DNA of 64,000 nt from Termitomyces sp. T153. Its lineage: Eukaryota; Basidiomycota; Agaricomycetes; Agaricales; Lyophyllaceae. Made by a program: the position numbers and the translations under genes. The number at the start of each line of letters is the position of its first letter. The stretch's first letter is position 1. A model generated the notes under the pieces. That model worked only from the letters and a program-made list of their open reading frames with translations. It had not been told where the DNA came from and did no database searches. Shown here in pieces: positions 35,040 to 48,600 of the stretch. The stretch covers positions 1-64,000 of the forward strand of contig JACKQL020000098.1 of assembly GCA_018296165.2 (NCBI GenBank), in the 5' to 3' direction.

Positions 35040-36137
35040 ATGTCCTCCGAGCTTTATCACATCAAGCAGCAGTTTGTCCTAGGTAAGTACCAACGAATGT
35101 GCAGAAATGCACCCGTCCAGCCTCGCTGACTCCATTTCTCCAGGTGCATACAAGACTCTCATCAATTCGACTCTTCCTGATCCCAATTTGCCGACATGTA
35201 CACCTACTCTACTCTACCAAGCGCGTGCGCATATCGCGCTCAATGAACCTGAATCGGCGTTGAAGCTACTTCCTACTGATTCGGATAATGTTACAGTTAA
35301 AGCTGCAACTTCGCTTGCCAGATACGTGTCAGCGTCTCAGAGCGCGAAGGAGGAATCTATAAACGTATCACTGGAGGAATTACGCGACTTGGCTGTTGAA
35401 ATAGAGGGAGATGATGGTGAAGTTGATGACAGCGAGAAAGCTCTTGTCCGTGTCCTTGCAGCGACTGCATTTGCACGAGCGGGCGAGGTCGAGGAGGCTC
35501 TAGAAACCCTCGGAGTCGACACGGAAGATCTAGAAGCGTAAGGCATATGAATATTAGTTTCTTTTACTCGCTCAAACTGATGCACGGTTCTCAGCGTTTC
35601 TGTAATCGTACAGATATACCTCTCTATCAACCGACCCGATCTCGCCAAGAAACAGTTTGAGCGATCGAAACGCTGGGCGGAGGATGATTTACTTTTGCAA
35701 CTCATCGAATCAACTATTGGTCTAGTAACCGGCAAGGATGGTTATTCAAACACCAACTCTTTCTACATCGAGCAGCTTGGAAATCCTTCTCTCTCATCGC
35801 CACACCTTCTCACAGCTCGTGGAGTGACACGCATCCTAAGAAACGAGATTCAAGAGGCAAAATCTGATCTAGATGAGTCTCTGGAGCAACAAAAGGGTGA
35901 CCCGGAGGCTACAGCGGCTCTTGTCGTTGCTGGTGGATTAGGTGCTCTGAAGAAACATGAAACAGAGGAATTGTGGACGTAAGCACTCTTCTAGATTATA
36001 TATCATTTTGGCTCATCCTCTTTAGTCGGTTTGTAGCTAACCACCCTCGTCATCCACTTGTATCGGATATCCTGCACAAGGAAGCGCTTTTCGACGAGTT
36101 CGCGTCTAGATTTACTGTACCACCTCTAGCCGCCTGA
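35040..36137 (+). CDS. SEC28: Coatomer epsilon subunit
   Basis: Subunit of the COPI coat, which stabilises alpha-COP during Golgi-to-ER vesicle formation. Four exons: 35040-35082, 35144-35537, 35595-35978 and 36026-36137. They sum to 933 bases, or 310 residues, the usual size. Recognisable segments are SSELYHIKQQFVLGAYKTLI at the start, TPTLLYQARAHIAL, VQIYLSINRPDLAKKQ, the LLTARGVTRILRNEIQEAKSDL helix pair and the conserved end RFVANHPRHPLVSDILHKEA. The whole protein is a TPR-like solenoid. All introns are about 50-60 bases with consensus ends. Confidence 0.93.
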
Positions 36138-36908
36138 GTCAGTGACGTTGTACTTATATACCACTGTATGGAAGCTTAGGCTTCAGGCCCAGGGCTTATT
36201 CCGGATTTATAAGCAGTGAGGTTGGGATTGTTGGCCTTCCAATCAAGGTTATGTAAGTCGCCATGAATATCGAGTGTCGGGGTCTCTCACGATGCTCAAC
36301 TTCATATGGTACTATGTAGCCATTTTATCTGCAAAGACTCTGATTTCGGACATTCTCTATCATAGCTTATCGACGCCGCGACGCATGCTATTGTGCAGAT
36401 GATTCCGGCCCTCATATTTATTATGGCTCTAGTCTCTCTGATGGCTCGGAACCTCTCGGGCCACTATTACGAAGAATCTAAACTAAGCATCGAACTTTCT
36501 CTGAGCCAAAGCCCGCTTCAGCTGGTGAGGCATGACAGGTGCTCAACCACTCTCCAGTATGATAAAGGGCTCAAAAACGAGACTCTTCCTTGACTCAAAG
36601 ATTGGAGGAGAAGAGTTGTATTCATGCTTGGGTTCTAACCATGGCACCTTCAATGGAAAATTTTTTTTACCCTGACTCGAGTTTAGACCTCTTATGTACT
36701 AAGGGGCAAGGGCTTCGACGTTCTTCCGAGTCATAATTCATTTAACACTTGACACCGCAGGTTTCCAGATCCTGTCTTCTTCGGTTCGGCATTTCATCAA
36801 TGTGTAAGTCGATCAGGATCTAAATATGCTACATATAAGGTCGATCAGGATGTAAATATGCTACATTAAAAGACCAACTTCCCTGGTTACTTTCTCACAT
36901 CCCACATC
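36138..36908. other. Intergenic region upstream of PPO
   Basis: No gene is supported; the 66-residue frame at 36393-36593 has no motif or neighbouring exons. The final 100 bases contain a 32-base repeat listed separately. Confidence 0.5.
36808..36871 (+). promoter_or_regulatory. 32-bp direct repeat in the PPO promoter
   Basis: Two units begin at 36808 and 36840: GTCGATCAGGAT, then TAAATATGCTACAT. They end about 40 bases before the PPO start codon. The first unit contains a TATA-like ACATATAAG. The duplicated block could hold a regulator site. Confidence 0.5.
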
Positions 36909-39900
36909 ATGGCCCCTTTGAACAGATTGTCGTCCATTTTCTCTCGCAAGGACTCAAAATCGGTGTGTAACATCTTCTCCGTTGACTATGCTGTTCCGTA
37001 ATGAAACGCTGCAGACCAATGAACCTGTACTTGGAAGTGCAAGGGAAAAAACCTCTGAAAGTGGAGCCCACGCCATTAGAGACTTTCGCGAGCAGGCAAG
37101 AATCGTTGTTGCCAACGTGATGTCCTTATTCTGACATGAGATAATACTGAAAGGTCAAGAAGGGTAGTCCTTTGAGTATGGACATGTCCACGCTGGTAAG
37201 AGTATGTTTTGTGTTGCATTTTTGCTCTCCTGACACGTCTTTCAAGGTGTCTGCCGTCGACTTCATTCGCAACAAAGATGCAATCGATGACAGGAAGTTT
37301 CTTGTGTGTATCATTGATTAGTTATCTCTTTTCTTCCATTGACAGACATCCTCCACAGCTCGAGCATAGTCTGACATTCATTTCACGCCTAGGACCAGGC
37401 AAGATCCAGACGGCCCTCCAGAACACAATCGTTGAGCTTTGTACGTTCCAGCTGTTTTAATGGACATCAGTCACCTTACAATTGACTGGACATAGTGTAT
37501 AATGATTTGGCACATCCGCCAGCAACAAGCCTCTCGAACAAGTATGCTTGGCGCACTGCTGATGGATCCTTCAATAATCCTGACCTTCCTGATATGGGCA
37601 AGGTAACTTGCACATGCGTTTCTACCAAGACAAAATTAGCGCTCATCACATTAAACTTTGAAGGCGGATACGCCTTATGCTCGATCGGTCCAACAAAGCC
37701 ACCCATTGCCCAGGAATAAGCTTCCCGACGCGGGGTTGATCTTCGATACGTGCGTTTTTCCATGTTCATCTTCATGAGTCGTTTACTCAATTACCGGAAT
37801 TTTGGATTAATAGTCTCCTGAGGCGGGAAGGCGTGAGTGTTGTGTTCTGGTATCTGTTTAGATATTAATTGCATGCGAAGTTTGTGGAACATCCTGCGGG
37901 TCTCTCCTCTCTGATGTTCTCATTTGCCGCTCTCGTTATTCACACGTATGTTTTGTTGTGAAAAAGTGCGGTCTTCATTCTGAAACTATAGGGTCTCAAG
38001 TGTGTTCCGTACCTCTCATCAAGACTGGAACATCAACGAAACACCTTCTTATGTTGACCTTTCTCCTTTGTATGGCCATAATCAGAGAGAACAGGACAGG
38101 GTTCGTGTCAGAAACGGATATGGAGTGCTCAAGCCGGATGTGTTTGCTGAGGATAGGCTACTACTCTTGCCCCCTGCTGTCTGCACGCTTCTCGTGTTGT
38201 TCAGTCGCAATCATAACGTACGTCATATTTCACTGCCTCTCCAATCGCTGCGCTGACTTTCACTTGCTAGTATATTGCCAAGAAGCTTTATGAGATCAAT
38301 GAACGAGGAACATTCGTTGACCCAGCAAAGCTCCAAACTGACAATCCGGAAGACTTGAAGAAGCTACTTGAACAGGAAGAAGAGCTATTCCAGACTGCGC
38401 GTTTGGTCAACTGTGGTTGGTTTGGGTCAAGTCAGTCCTTGACATGCTCTTTGTTCCTACGACTCTGAACCATCTCCAGTCGTATTCTCTGACTATTTCT
38501 CCTGTATCTTGGGTTTGGTCAGGGATGGCAACAGCTGGAGCTTGGATCCTTTCGGTGTAAGATCTCCTCCCTGGACCTTTACTACTTGTTAAATTTTCCC
38601 TCCTAGGAAATCCGTAGTGAAGACCGTACGATCTTTGAGCGCGGCAAGGGCAACGTCTGCAGTGTTGAGGTAGGTTTCAGTATGAAATGCCAACACCTCT
38701 ATTCACACTTGTGGTTGCATAGTTCAACTGCTTGTACCGCTGGCACGCGACCACCAGTCTCGAGGATGAGAAATGGGTTGGCAAGGTCTTTGACCAGATC
38801 TTCGAAGGAAAGAGTCCTGAGACGCTGTCGGTCGAAGAATTCAAAAGTGCTGCACGCAAGATTGCAGCGACACAACCGGACATTACCGACTGGACATTTG
38901 GAGGGTAGGCACGTGTTTGCTCGATTGCACGCCTATACTTATCAAGCCATGGTATAGACTTAAACGCCAAGGAGATCATACGTTTAATGATGATGATCTT
39001 GCTAGGGTTCTTCACGATGCGTGAGTCTTCTATCTCTACTAGTACGCAAACATCAACCGACGGTCGACACAATCTAGGACTGAACATCCGGCGGCAGCGT
39101 TCCGTGCTCGGGGTACACCAGGTAAGTAAGGCTAAATCTGGATGTTTCTGTTTCTTTATGTACATAATAGCTTCAATGCGCCTTCACGAAATCATGGGAA
39201 TTGAGCAGAACAGGCGTTGGGGTGTTTGTTCCCTCAACGATTTCAGGCAGGTGAGATACTGGTAAACGTACTTGATGCTCTATCAAATGCTCACAACAGT
39301 GCCCTTCAGTATCTCGGTCTGAAACGTAAGAGTATTTTGTTTAAGTCTTGGCGAAAACATAGATATTTACACAGTCATCAGGACACAAGACTTTCCTGGA
39401 GTGGAATTCCGACAAGGAGATAGCCGACGCTGCAGAGAAACTCTACGGCAATATTGAGAATCTCGAGCTCTACGTTGGACTTCAAGCAGAAGAGGCCAAG
39501 CCTCTTATGGAAGGCGCTGGTCTCTGCCCCGGTATGTTCTATTTCATTTGATCTAGATATAAGAATAATTCATTTGTTTTAAGGATACACTATTAGTCGC
39601 GCTATCCTTAGTGATGCTATCGCCCTCACTCGTGGTGATAGGCATTTTACACACGATTATACTCCATACAACTTGACCGCGTGGGGTTTCGCTGATTGTC
39701 AAAGGGACCCCGACGCGTTCGGGTTTGGCAGTACTCTTGGACGTCTGCTTTTAAGAACCCTGCCCAACAACTTCACTGAGAACAGCGTCTACACCTTTTT
39801 CCCGTTAATGACCCCCAAATCAATGAAGGCACATCTCACGAAGTTGCAGGTCGCTGATCAATATGATCTCTTGCGTCCGAAGAAACGGTTGCCTGCCAAG

Positions 39901-41683
39901 GTCATCAGCTCATACCCTCAGGTTGCCGATATTGCCAAAGATCGTAGCGTATTCGATTATCCTTACGCTGCGAGAGTTTCCAGAGTTCTCAGCAGTAAAG
40001 GGTCGGTTTACTCTCAACTTCATTGATAGGAGATTGATTGACACACAGGTTTTATACTGTCGACGGCCCAGGGGCACAAGAGAAAGTGTACAAGGCCTTG
40101 GCTGACTCCCCTGAATCTATTGAACAAATTGGTCGCTTCTTCTACGATACCACTCGTAGACTCATCGATCCATATTCGTACAAGTTGGTTGGAAAAAATA
40201 TCTGCGGTGTTGATGTCGGTCGTGATATTCTTAAATACGTGCCTGTTTATTGGGCGGCCACTGAAATTGTGGGTGATATATGGCCGCGATGCCTTGATAA
40301 TCCTAACAGTTTTGAAGGGCGGGTTCAGCTTGAAGACGAAGGAAAGTCCAGAGGGTCATTATACTCCCCAAGAATTATACCAGATTCTTGGGGATATATA
40401 TTCGTGCGTGTTCTTCCATGGTTCACAAAGTCCATTGGAAACTGATATATTGTTGACGTAGCTTCATATTCTTGGATATTGAGGCATCTAAAGTCATGGT
40501 CTTGGGAGCCAAGGTTACGACTGATATCAAACATCTACTGGCTCTTATCAAAGGCAATCTGGGACTGGGAATTATTAACAGGGTAATCCACCTATCATTA
40601 TCTTTTGTTTTTCCAGTGATATCTGACTGGTTCAGAACTCTGTGGCCGAACTCTTCCACAAGCACAAGAAAACACAGCATAATGAAATCGTCCAACGCCT
40701 TCATGCTCTCAGCGGTTCAACTGACGAGCTTGCCAATACTATTCTCGCTCTTCTCGTGGGTTCAACAGTCGAAGTATCTCTTGGTACGGATACTTTTATT
40801 TCTGATAATTCTGGCGCCATTTATATATGTTTCAGCGCTGACCAATGCGGTGAATCTGTATCTTGGTTCGGAGTATGAGGCGACAATACACAGCGCGGCG
40901 AAATCCAATGACAGCAAAGCATTGAGTGGCTTCGCTTACGAGGCATTGAGTAAGTCACAAACCACCGTTATCTTCGACTATTTTCTCTGCTGACTTTGTT
41001 TATTTCAGGGCTTGATCCTCCCTTCCAAGGAGTCTATCGTAAGTCTGCGATTCTTCTCCGCTTGGATGCTATCATCGATCTCTCTCTAGGTACAGTCAAA
41101 AAGGACCACTTTGTCGGAAGTCTCTCTCTAATGGAGGGTGACCGCGTCTTCCTTGATATCAAGGCCGCGAATTTGGATGTTCGTATCTTCTCAAGTTGTT
41201 AAAATAAAATTGCTTATATAACTGTTTTAGGGGGGTGTCTTCCCTTCTCCTAATACTGTCGACCTGACTCGTGCGGGCAAGAATGTGATCTGGGGCGACG
41301 GTGTCTTCAGCCACCTTGGAGAGCCATTGACAGTCAAGGTGTGTTTTTCACCTCTTTAGCCGGAGCCTGGTTTTCAGTCCTTCAAGGTCTTGTCTGAGGT
41401 CCTTCGTGCCATCTTCTCTTATGATAACGTTCGCCGTGCGCCTGGCCAATCGGGTATTCTTGCTAGGTCTGTAACGATTGGATTGTGCTCGTTATGTCGT
41501 CTGACATCCATCCAGGTTCAAGGAGCATTCCCGTCCAGAACTTGCATACTCGTATGTTGACGATGCCTCGTTTTCGTCTCCTTGGCCCACATCTTTGTCG
41601 ATTCTGGTAGGTGATTTATTGTATGAGCGCACACAGGATAATGACATATAAATCAATAGTTCGATGTTCCCGCGAGGAAATAG
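36909..41683 (+). CDS. ppo: Psi-factor producing oxygenase (linoleate dioxygenase with P450-like domain)
   Basis: A two-domain fatty-acid oxygenase that makes hydroperoxy-linoleate, a precursor of oxylipin signals and probably of the mushroom volatile 1-octen-3-ol. Many short exons with introns of about 50 bases were followed from MAPLNRLSSIFSRKDSKS to SLSILFDVPARK. The animal-peroxidase-like half shows DDRKFLLEHSLTFISRL, LLYNDLAHPPAT, YAWRTADGSFNNPDLPDMGK, LINCGWF-type ARLVNCGWFGS, and the YRWH motif with the radical Tyr and the haem-ligand His (NCLYRWHATTSLEDEKW). The P450-like half keeps the ExxR motif in YEALRLDPPFQG. Its haem loop reads WGDGVFSHLGEPLT, with His where the thiolate Cys is expected. 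The isomerase step is therefore probably absent and free hydroperoxide is the likely product, as in PpoC-type enzymes. Exact exon borders in the middle are not all verified. Confidence 0.9.
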
Positions 41684-42106
41684 TCATTTAATTTTTGTTA
41701 TTATACCACCATGCCTATTATAGTACCTATTAACATGCATAGTCGTGATTTTATTGTTCTTAGCATCATCTCAACATGATTTATGTTTGTATTTCCTTCC
41801 TGAGTGCTGAGTACTCATCGACGTTCCTACAAGTATAACCAAACTATTTGGACTGGTGTTGAGTACGTTCCCAGTTAGTTATTCATTCAAATTAAGGATA
41901 CAAATAGATGAGTTCCATCGGAGTGTCGAGTACATTAGCAGTTGGTAATTCATTGAATCAATGATACAGATAAGTCCGTCAGATTGGTTTAAAGTGTTCC
42001 AGATAGGTATAAAGGTGCTGATATGTTATAAAAGGAAGAGCGAAAAGTGTATTGTATGTATGATGGTTAGAAAGCGAGCTGATTGCTATATTGAAATAAA
42101 TCTCCT
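41684..42106. other. Convergent intergenic region with 67-bp repeat
   Basis: Between the PPO stop and the stop of the next minus-strand gene. Two imperfect 67-base units start at 41856 and 41923 (GTGTTGAGTAC / GTGTCGAGTAC, CAGTT, ATTCATT, GATACA). No gene. Confidence 0.65.
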
Positions 42107-45100
42107 TCATTCACTCCATTCATTCTGTGTTGCGACATCCGGATTTCGTGTCGTCCCAAGGTCGAGACTATCCATATCGCCAAGATGCAATTCATGCTCG
42201 GGACGGAGGAAGAGACTTGCGGGACTTCCTGTGGTCATTGAAAAGTTGGCTGTAGTCGGTGATATACTGATTGCCGACGTTAGTGAGGTATTACGAGTAA
42301 TGGTATCATCATGAGGAGCTAGCGGTGTTGGTGCTGACGGAAAGGATTGTGAGTGATCTAAACTGTCGTTTAATGAACCGGAGTCTTGGTCATAGTCATG
42401 GTCATGTAATAACATTGTCATATTGGCCGGTGGCACAGGGAATATCGATGATGTAGTACTGAAGCGTCGTTTGTGCTTGGGTGCAACAGGCGTCGAAGAG
42501 GATACAGCAGGTCCACCCTGTGTTCCAAGAAAATCGGGATGATGCCTTGTGTCAGATATTGAGCCGTCCGGGTTCTGGGACTGTTGGGAATCGAGTGTAA
42601 CATCAAGCTTGTCATGCTTCTTGCCATTGACGGGATTTGACCACTTATTGTCGTCATCATCGTCATCCTGTTCGATATGAAGAGGTACGGTGATTCTACT
42701 TTGTCGAGTGACAGCCCCACGCCTGCTGTTCATATTCGGGGTCGATTTGAGCATTTGGATTTGGACCCTAAGATCGCCTGTTTCCTTTGTTAACTCACCC
42801 ACCACTCTTCTGAGGGCATCGATCTCGGCTTTGGCCTGTTCCAAGCGATCTCTGATCTCCCCATTTTCTTCCCGTAATAACCTTGTGGTCCGCTGCGAAT
42901 CTGAAAGCGCTCCGAGAAGTGCTTCAGTCTCGCTCGCGTGCTTATCCTTCAACTCCCGAATTTCTTCCCTTTCTCGGTCTCGATCTCGCCCTAAGAATGC
43001 GAATGAAGATCCAGAGACAGACGTTGGTGCTGTCGACACTGATCGCGGCGTATCCCTACTACCACTCGATGCAGTGAAGGTCGGACTCTCCATCAGTCCG
43101 TGAGTCCCACTAACACTTCCTCTGCGACTACGACCACCAGCCTCTGAAACTGCTAATCGCGATGGCGCACGAGGATTGTACTCGGAAGTGCTTCGCGTGG
43201 AACCAAATCTGCCATGATTAGGGCCCACACTAGAGCTTAAGCTTGCAGGACCGTTCCTATCCGAGGGGGGCTGTTGGTCGCGCTCGAAATCTAACAATCC
43301 TGCGGCTTTAAACGCCTTTACGGTTCGTGGACCTAGCCACTCCGTCACCGGTGCACTTCCATTCGCCGTGCTCTCCGCCCGACGACCGCCCCACCGTCGA
43401 TTCATCCGCATTGACTGACTACTGCTCGGGCGCTGCTCTCCGAACTCGGTGATTCCATCAACGTCGCCCTTGTGATCTGCCTCAACAGCTCCACGGGATT
43501 TCGACCCTCCGAGCGTATGTCGCCCTGTTAGACGGTCTTGCACACTTAGGCTGCGTTTGCGTACTCGTTCTAGAGCCGCGGATGCGGTTCTGGCGTTTTC
43601 AGTGTCCGCGGCCGACCCTCGAAGAGTATCGAGAGACGGTCGCGTGGAGCGTATATGGGTGTCAGAAGAGAGAGACGGCCGTAGTCGGTCAAACCCTCCG
43701 CTTTCGCGAGGGGAATCGAGAGAAGGCCGCGAAGCAAGCTTAGAAGTGGACGAAGGAGTTATAGCTCGAATAACATCAGGAATATCAGCTTCTGATGAAG
43801 AAGGTCGACGTTGGGTGCCCGGGTGAGGCATTTGTGTGAATGGAGTTCTGAGCTGAGAGATTGTAGAACTGGATGCAGGTTGCAGTGCTACCAGAGTTGA
43901 GACAGAGCTTTGTGTTTTAGTGGTGGAGAAACGTCGGGAAAAGAAGGATGTCATAGATGCTGTAGATGATGATAGGGGTGAGGATATAGTTTTCGGTATG
44001 GTAACCGCGGTAGCAGGAGATGGAGGGAAAGAGGTAGGTGAGAAGAGGGTGAGAGGAGAAGCAAGATTTGTCTTACGTGCATCTTCTCCACGAAATGTTG
44101 AATCAGAAGCGCTTGAACTAGGTCCGACGGTAGAAGGAGAAGGAGAGTGCGAGGAATGAGGTGAAGGTGAAACAGGTGATATTGGAGGACGCAAGCGGGG
44201 AAGAGATGATTGTTGCCGCGGAAGCCGTAAATGCAAAGGATTCAGTGGTGAGTATTTGGAATCCCCGGAGATGATGGGCGAAGGTGCAAGCACGGATTGG
44301 GGAGAGCCATTCGAGAAGTTCACTGGTTGATCGAACGTCCTCTGAGGAGTGTCGAGAGTAAAACTGTTTACGTTAGTAGTTGTCTTATGGGCCGGAAGAC
44401 TATGCGGACTCAGGATAGCGGCAAGATCTGGGTCAAGTGCATTTAGGTTCAAAGAGTCTGAATTATCCCCGTCGGCATCAATTATAATTGCTTGGTCGGC
44501 CACGTTCCATTCCTGAGGTTTACTGGAAGTTTCTGACCGCATCGCACCGAGGACTTGATCTTCTAGATGTGTAGTAGAAAGGTCCAGGACGAATGTATCT
44601 ATGACATGAGATTCTTCGCGGACGGGAGCAGATATGTCCGGAGAAGGTGCTCGAGATGGGTTTTGGGAAGAAGGGATGTGCTTTGAAATTCCAGACGAGT
44701 CGGCTTCTAAGATAGTTGACAGTTCGGCAGAAATAGGAGGACCTGGCGACGGTGTGCGCAGAATGGGTGTCCCACGCGCTGAGAAATAAAAATATGAGAA
44801 AACATTCTAATCACCGATGGAATGAACGCACTGAAAAAGACAGCTGTATCATCTTCGTCCTGAAAGGAATTTGACGATCCTCTCTGTGTCCCGTCTATAG
44901 GTTGTAACATCGAACACGACGAAGCCTTCCGAACAGTATTTCCCTCCAACTCGTTCTTTGTCACTTGGTCAATCGATATGACAGGCGGTAGTTCCACGTC
45001 CAGAGAGACTTTGCCTCCCTTCTGCATCGACCGTCGCACCGAACCAAAGGAATGAAATGGGTTTTTCGAGGCATTTGGTGTGGGAGGAACGGCAGGCGAC

Positions 45101-45327
45101 GCGGGGGTCGCATGCTTGCTGGGCCCAAAGGGAAGCAGAGACCTTAGTGAACGAAACGCAGGAATCCCGGTTGATGCTGATGTACTCGGCCTGGGAGTGG
45201 TTTTAATAGGTAAAGAGGGGGTATGTGGGGCACTGGGGGCGGTGCCAGTAGATGCACGACGTGCAGATGGGAGAGCAGGAGGGAAGGCGCGTTTCGGGCG
45301 GTTTGGGGTGCTTGTGAGTGAGTGCAT
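42107..45327 (-). CDS. Serine-rich coiled-coil protein, function unknown
   Basis: Two exons: 45327-44832 and 44778-42107, joined by a 53-base intron (GTGCGT...CAG). They sum to 3168 bases, or 1055 residues. Most of the protein is low-complexity Ser/Pro/Thr-rich sequence with many SP and RPSL/RPSS patches, consistent with heavy phosphorylation. A central conserved-looking block (WLGPRTVKAFKAAGLLDFERD) precedes a strong coiled coil near residues 750-830 (REREEIRELKDKHASETEAL, RLEQAKAEIDALRRVVGEL). An acidic Asp run follows. No catalytic domain is visible. It could be a cytoskeletal, polarity or septin-associated scaffold, but this is speculation from composition. The start codon chosen is the first ATG of exon 1. 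Confidence 0.75.
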
Positions 45328-45633
45328 GACTGCTCGACGTCGCGACTAGAATTGAACCAGCAATCAAACGCAACACGGTGTACCTGAAGCTTGAATGAAT
45401 GAAGATCTCGATAGGAGCTCTAGCAATGCAGGGAGTATTCCCAGTGGATGACGGCGGTCAAAGCCATGTAACTGCAAACTTGACGTGCAGAATATCTGCT
45501 GTCGAATGTGTGCAGGACCCTGACAGGTTTGATCGCGAAATTCCTATGGTAAACATAAACACTGCAGTGGCCAAGAAATGAATGCCATCACATGTACATG
45601 AAAGAGAAACTCTCCATAATCATAACATATCAA
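45328..45633. other. Short intergenic region
   Basis: About 300 bases between the start of the coiled-coil gene and the stop of YVC1. No feature recognised. Confidence 0.5.
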
Positions 45634-48600
45634 TCAGTTCTTAATATCTCTAGCTATCTGCTTGAGTAGCTCCTCAATCCTCTCTTGCCTCTTCTCCATC
45701 TCGTCCAGCCGTCGTTCCAATACTATGCTGTCCGGATGCTCTCCTCTCCTCTCTACTAATGCCTCGGTCACCACCTCAGGACTGGCTGGTGATTCCGGGT
45801 CTGGTTCTTCGATAGCTTCAGGGCTATGCAACAAAGGCATTCTGGGTGGGGAAGAGGACTTCGGAAATGTGGAGAATTTCCTCAGCTTTACTTGCTGACG
45901 ATGTGGTGGACTCGCTGGGCGTTGACCCCGCAGTGATACCATCGAAATACGCCGACGACTTGCAGGGCCATAGCTTACGGCTGCAGGCGGTGGCATCGGT
46001 GATGAAGATGATGGGGTCTTATCTTCATCTGCTTGATCTGACTCCTCGGGAATGGGCCGGTCCACGACCACCAATGGGCTGAATACTTGAGCTAGAGGAC
46101 TGACAAAATTCTGAGCTCCCTCAAAACCTCGTGGCATCAACGAGTTCGATCGTAGACGAGACATGGTGATTTGTGGACTGTGAGGCAGTTGGGTATGTTG
46201 CGCTGGTCCTAACGACATTCGGCGGAAGCCTTCACTGTGCTGATAGCTCATTGCATCGCTAGTGTCCAGTGCGCTCTCGAACTCCTCCTCGATCTCGAAG
46301 ATCTTTGATAATGTTAGACGCGTCATGAAAGTGCATAGCTAAATAGCGTACCGCATTTATGTCTGCGTCCGAGCCCACCAGTCCTTCAAAGAAAGCTGAT
46401 CACAGACGAATGAGTATGAGCTGAAAGAGGTTGACATTCACTCACTGAATCTTTTCAACTGACGGGGTAAAGCGTCAAGAATCTTCTCTGCAATGGCCGC
46501 GATGGTCTCATAGAAACCGATCGTTCCACTTCTCTTGGACTGTCGTTCATAGATAGATATTGCTAATAAAATAGGAAAACTTGTGATTCTGCGAACAAAT
46601 GAAAATCGAAATAACAAAGAATAAAAGTCCGCAAACCTTATCATTAACACGTTGACCTTTGAAGATGAGTCAACAATTGTATAATGTCCCACGCCAGGAC
46701 GTTGACTCACCTTATGAAACCAACGAGGAGTCAAAACATAGCTTGCTGGAAGCATTATGCAGAGCGCAAATAAATTGATGGGTGGTTGATAGGAGAACAG
46801 AAAGTCGGCCTTGACTCTAGAGGCAGATATCAGTACAAATTGCAAACATGTTTGAAACGCCACTCAGGTGCTCGTACCCTTCAATAGTGGACACAGCTTT
46901 ACGGAACATTGCCTAAGGCCAGGAATCAGCATCTACAGCGTCCTTGGGCAGAAGAATGATGTACTTCTGCAGCAGCATCCTCGTTGATTGTCGCAAAAGT
47001 GTTCGACAATATCTGAACATGACAATGTTACCTTTCGAGGCAGGATGAAAGTACTGACATCAACAACAGACGTACTGACACCAGAACTATGGCAAAATAA
47101 CATCAGTAAGTCCAATTCGAAGTATGAAATGTAGACAAACCAGTCAAGAGAAGCGTGTTGCTTAGGCAGGCATAGGTGACCAACAGAATGGGTCCGAAAA
47201 ATTGATGAAAGTTTTCTAATATTTGATCTTAGAATATATTTCTTGATAAAGGAAGGATAACTTACCGGCGTTACTGAAACCAGTGGCATCAAGACCGAAC
47301 CATAGATAGAGCATCCACCAAGCAATCTGCCTATAAATGACCTAATTAGAAACATTCCGCATAAAAAATCAGATTGTGATCGAACCCTGGAGAGTGAAGC
47401 TCCCTGATATGGCACCTGGAGTAAGAAGTCATCTGCGGGATGATACAATTTACATACTCTTTGTCCGAGTTGTTTCGGCCCAATCTGTCAACAGTCAGCT
47501 GATACTATGAGAACAGAAAACCAGACGACATACGTCCACAGAGCATACAAAAAACCACCAAAGCAGAACATGGCAATCAGCATTAGGACAGTGAATTGCG
47601 TCATCATTGCGCGAAGAGAAAGCACCATCAGATTATCTTTGAGAGTGACAAATGCCAACCTGTATAAATGCTTATTAGAAATATGACTAAGAAGTAGAAG
47701 AAAGCTTGCCGAGGGAAAAGAAGACAAGCGATCACAGCAAGAAAGTCTATCCCCAATTCACGGGCCCACAGACCTATTTGGAATTCAGCTGAGTAAAGAA
47801 ATGGAGAATGCGAAGGTGGCGCACAGTCGTAAAAGGATCCATACAATCGTAGGGTTCCATAGATTGCGAAGATCGTGACTAATTGATTGAACATGAGAAT
47901 CAAGCAGATTATCATTATCTGACAGAAGGACAGACCAAACGCTAGATCAAATCCATTCTGTGTATTGTGAGTGCTGTGTAATGTTTTGTGCAAAGAATAT
48001 ACGAACCCATGTACCTTTAAAATAGACTAGAAGAGACGTGAGCATCTTTATGCCCCACTTCAAGGATAAAAGATACCTACCTTTGATCCCATGTTCTTGC
48101 ATAGCTGCGACCCTCTCAAGGGTGAATCCCAACGAATATATCATAAAGATAACTTCAGGTACACAGAGCTTGTCGCGTTCACTGACTTCTATAGCGATGA
48201 CGAAGAGAATGAAGAGAATCAGGAAACTTACGGCCACTGTTCAGCTGGAGTACATAGGAGATTAGATGAGCACATACTTGAGGTATTCCAGCACGGAACG
48301 GATTGCCGGGACTTTAAGTCTGATAACAACATGAGCTACTTTGGTTATACGGTGTGGAGCGATAGAATCAGACCGATAGTGATCAAGAAGAGGAGCTCGA
48401 TGAGGATCATAGAAGTGAATGGGCCTCCTTCTGTATGTCTAATAGCAGAGTCAGAAATAATTGGACGCTAGATAGAGTGGTATTCGTACGTCGGAAAGGA
48501 TGGAGTGGCTGCTTTCCGCTTGGTAAACGCATTTGCCCCTATACTGTCCGATCAAAGAAGGTTGGAATACGGGAGGAATCAGATACCTACGTCCAGATAG

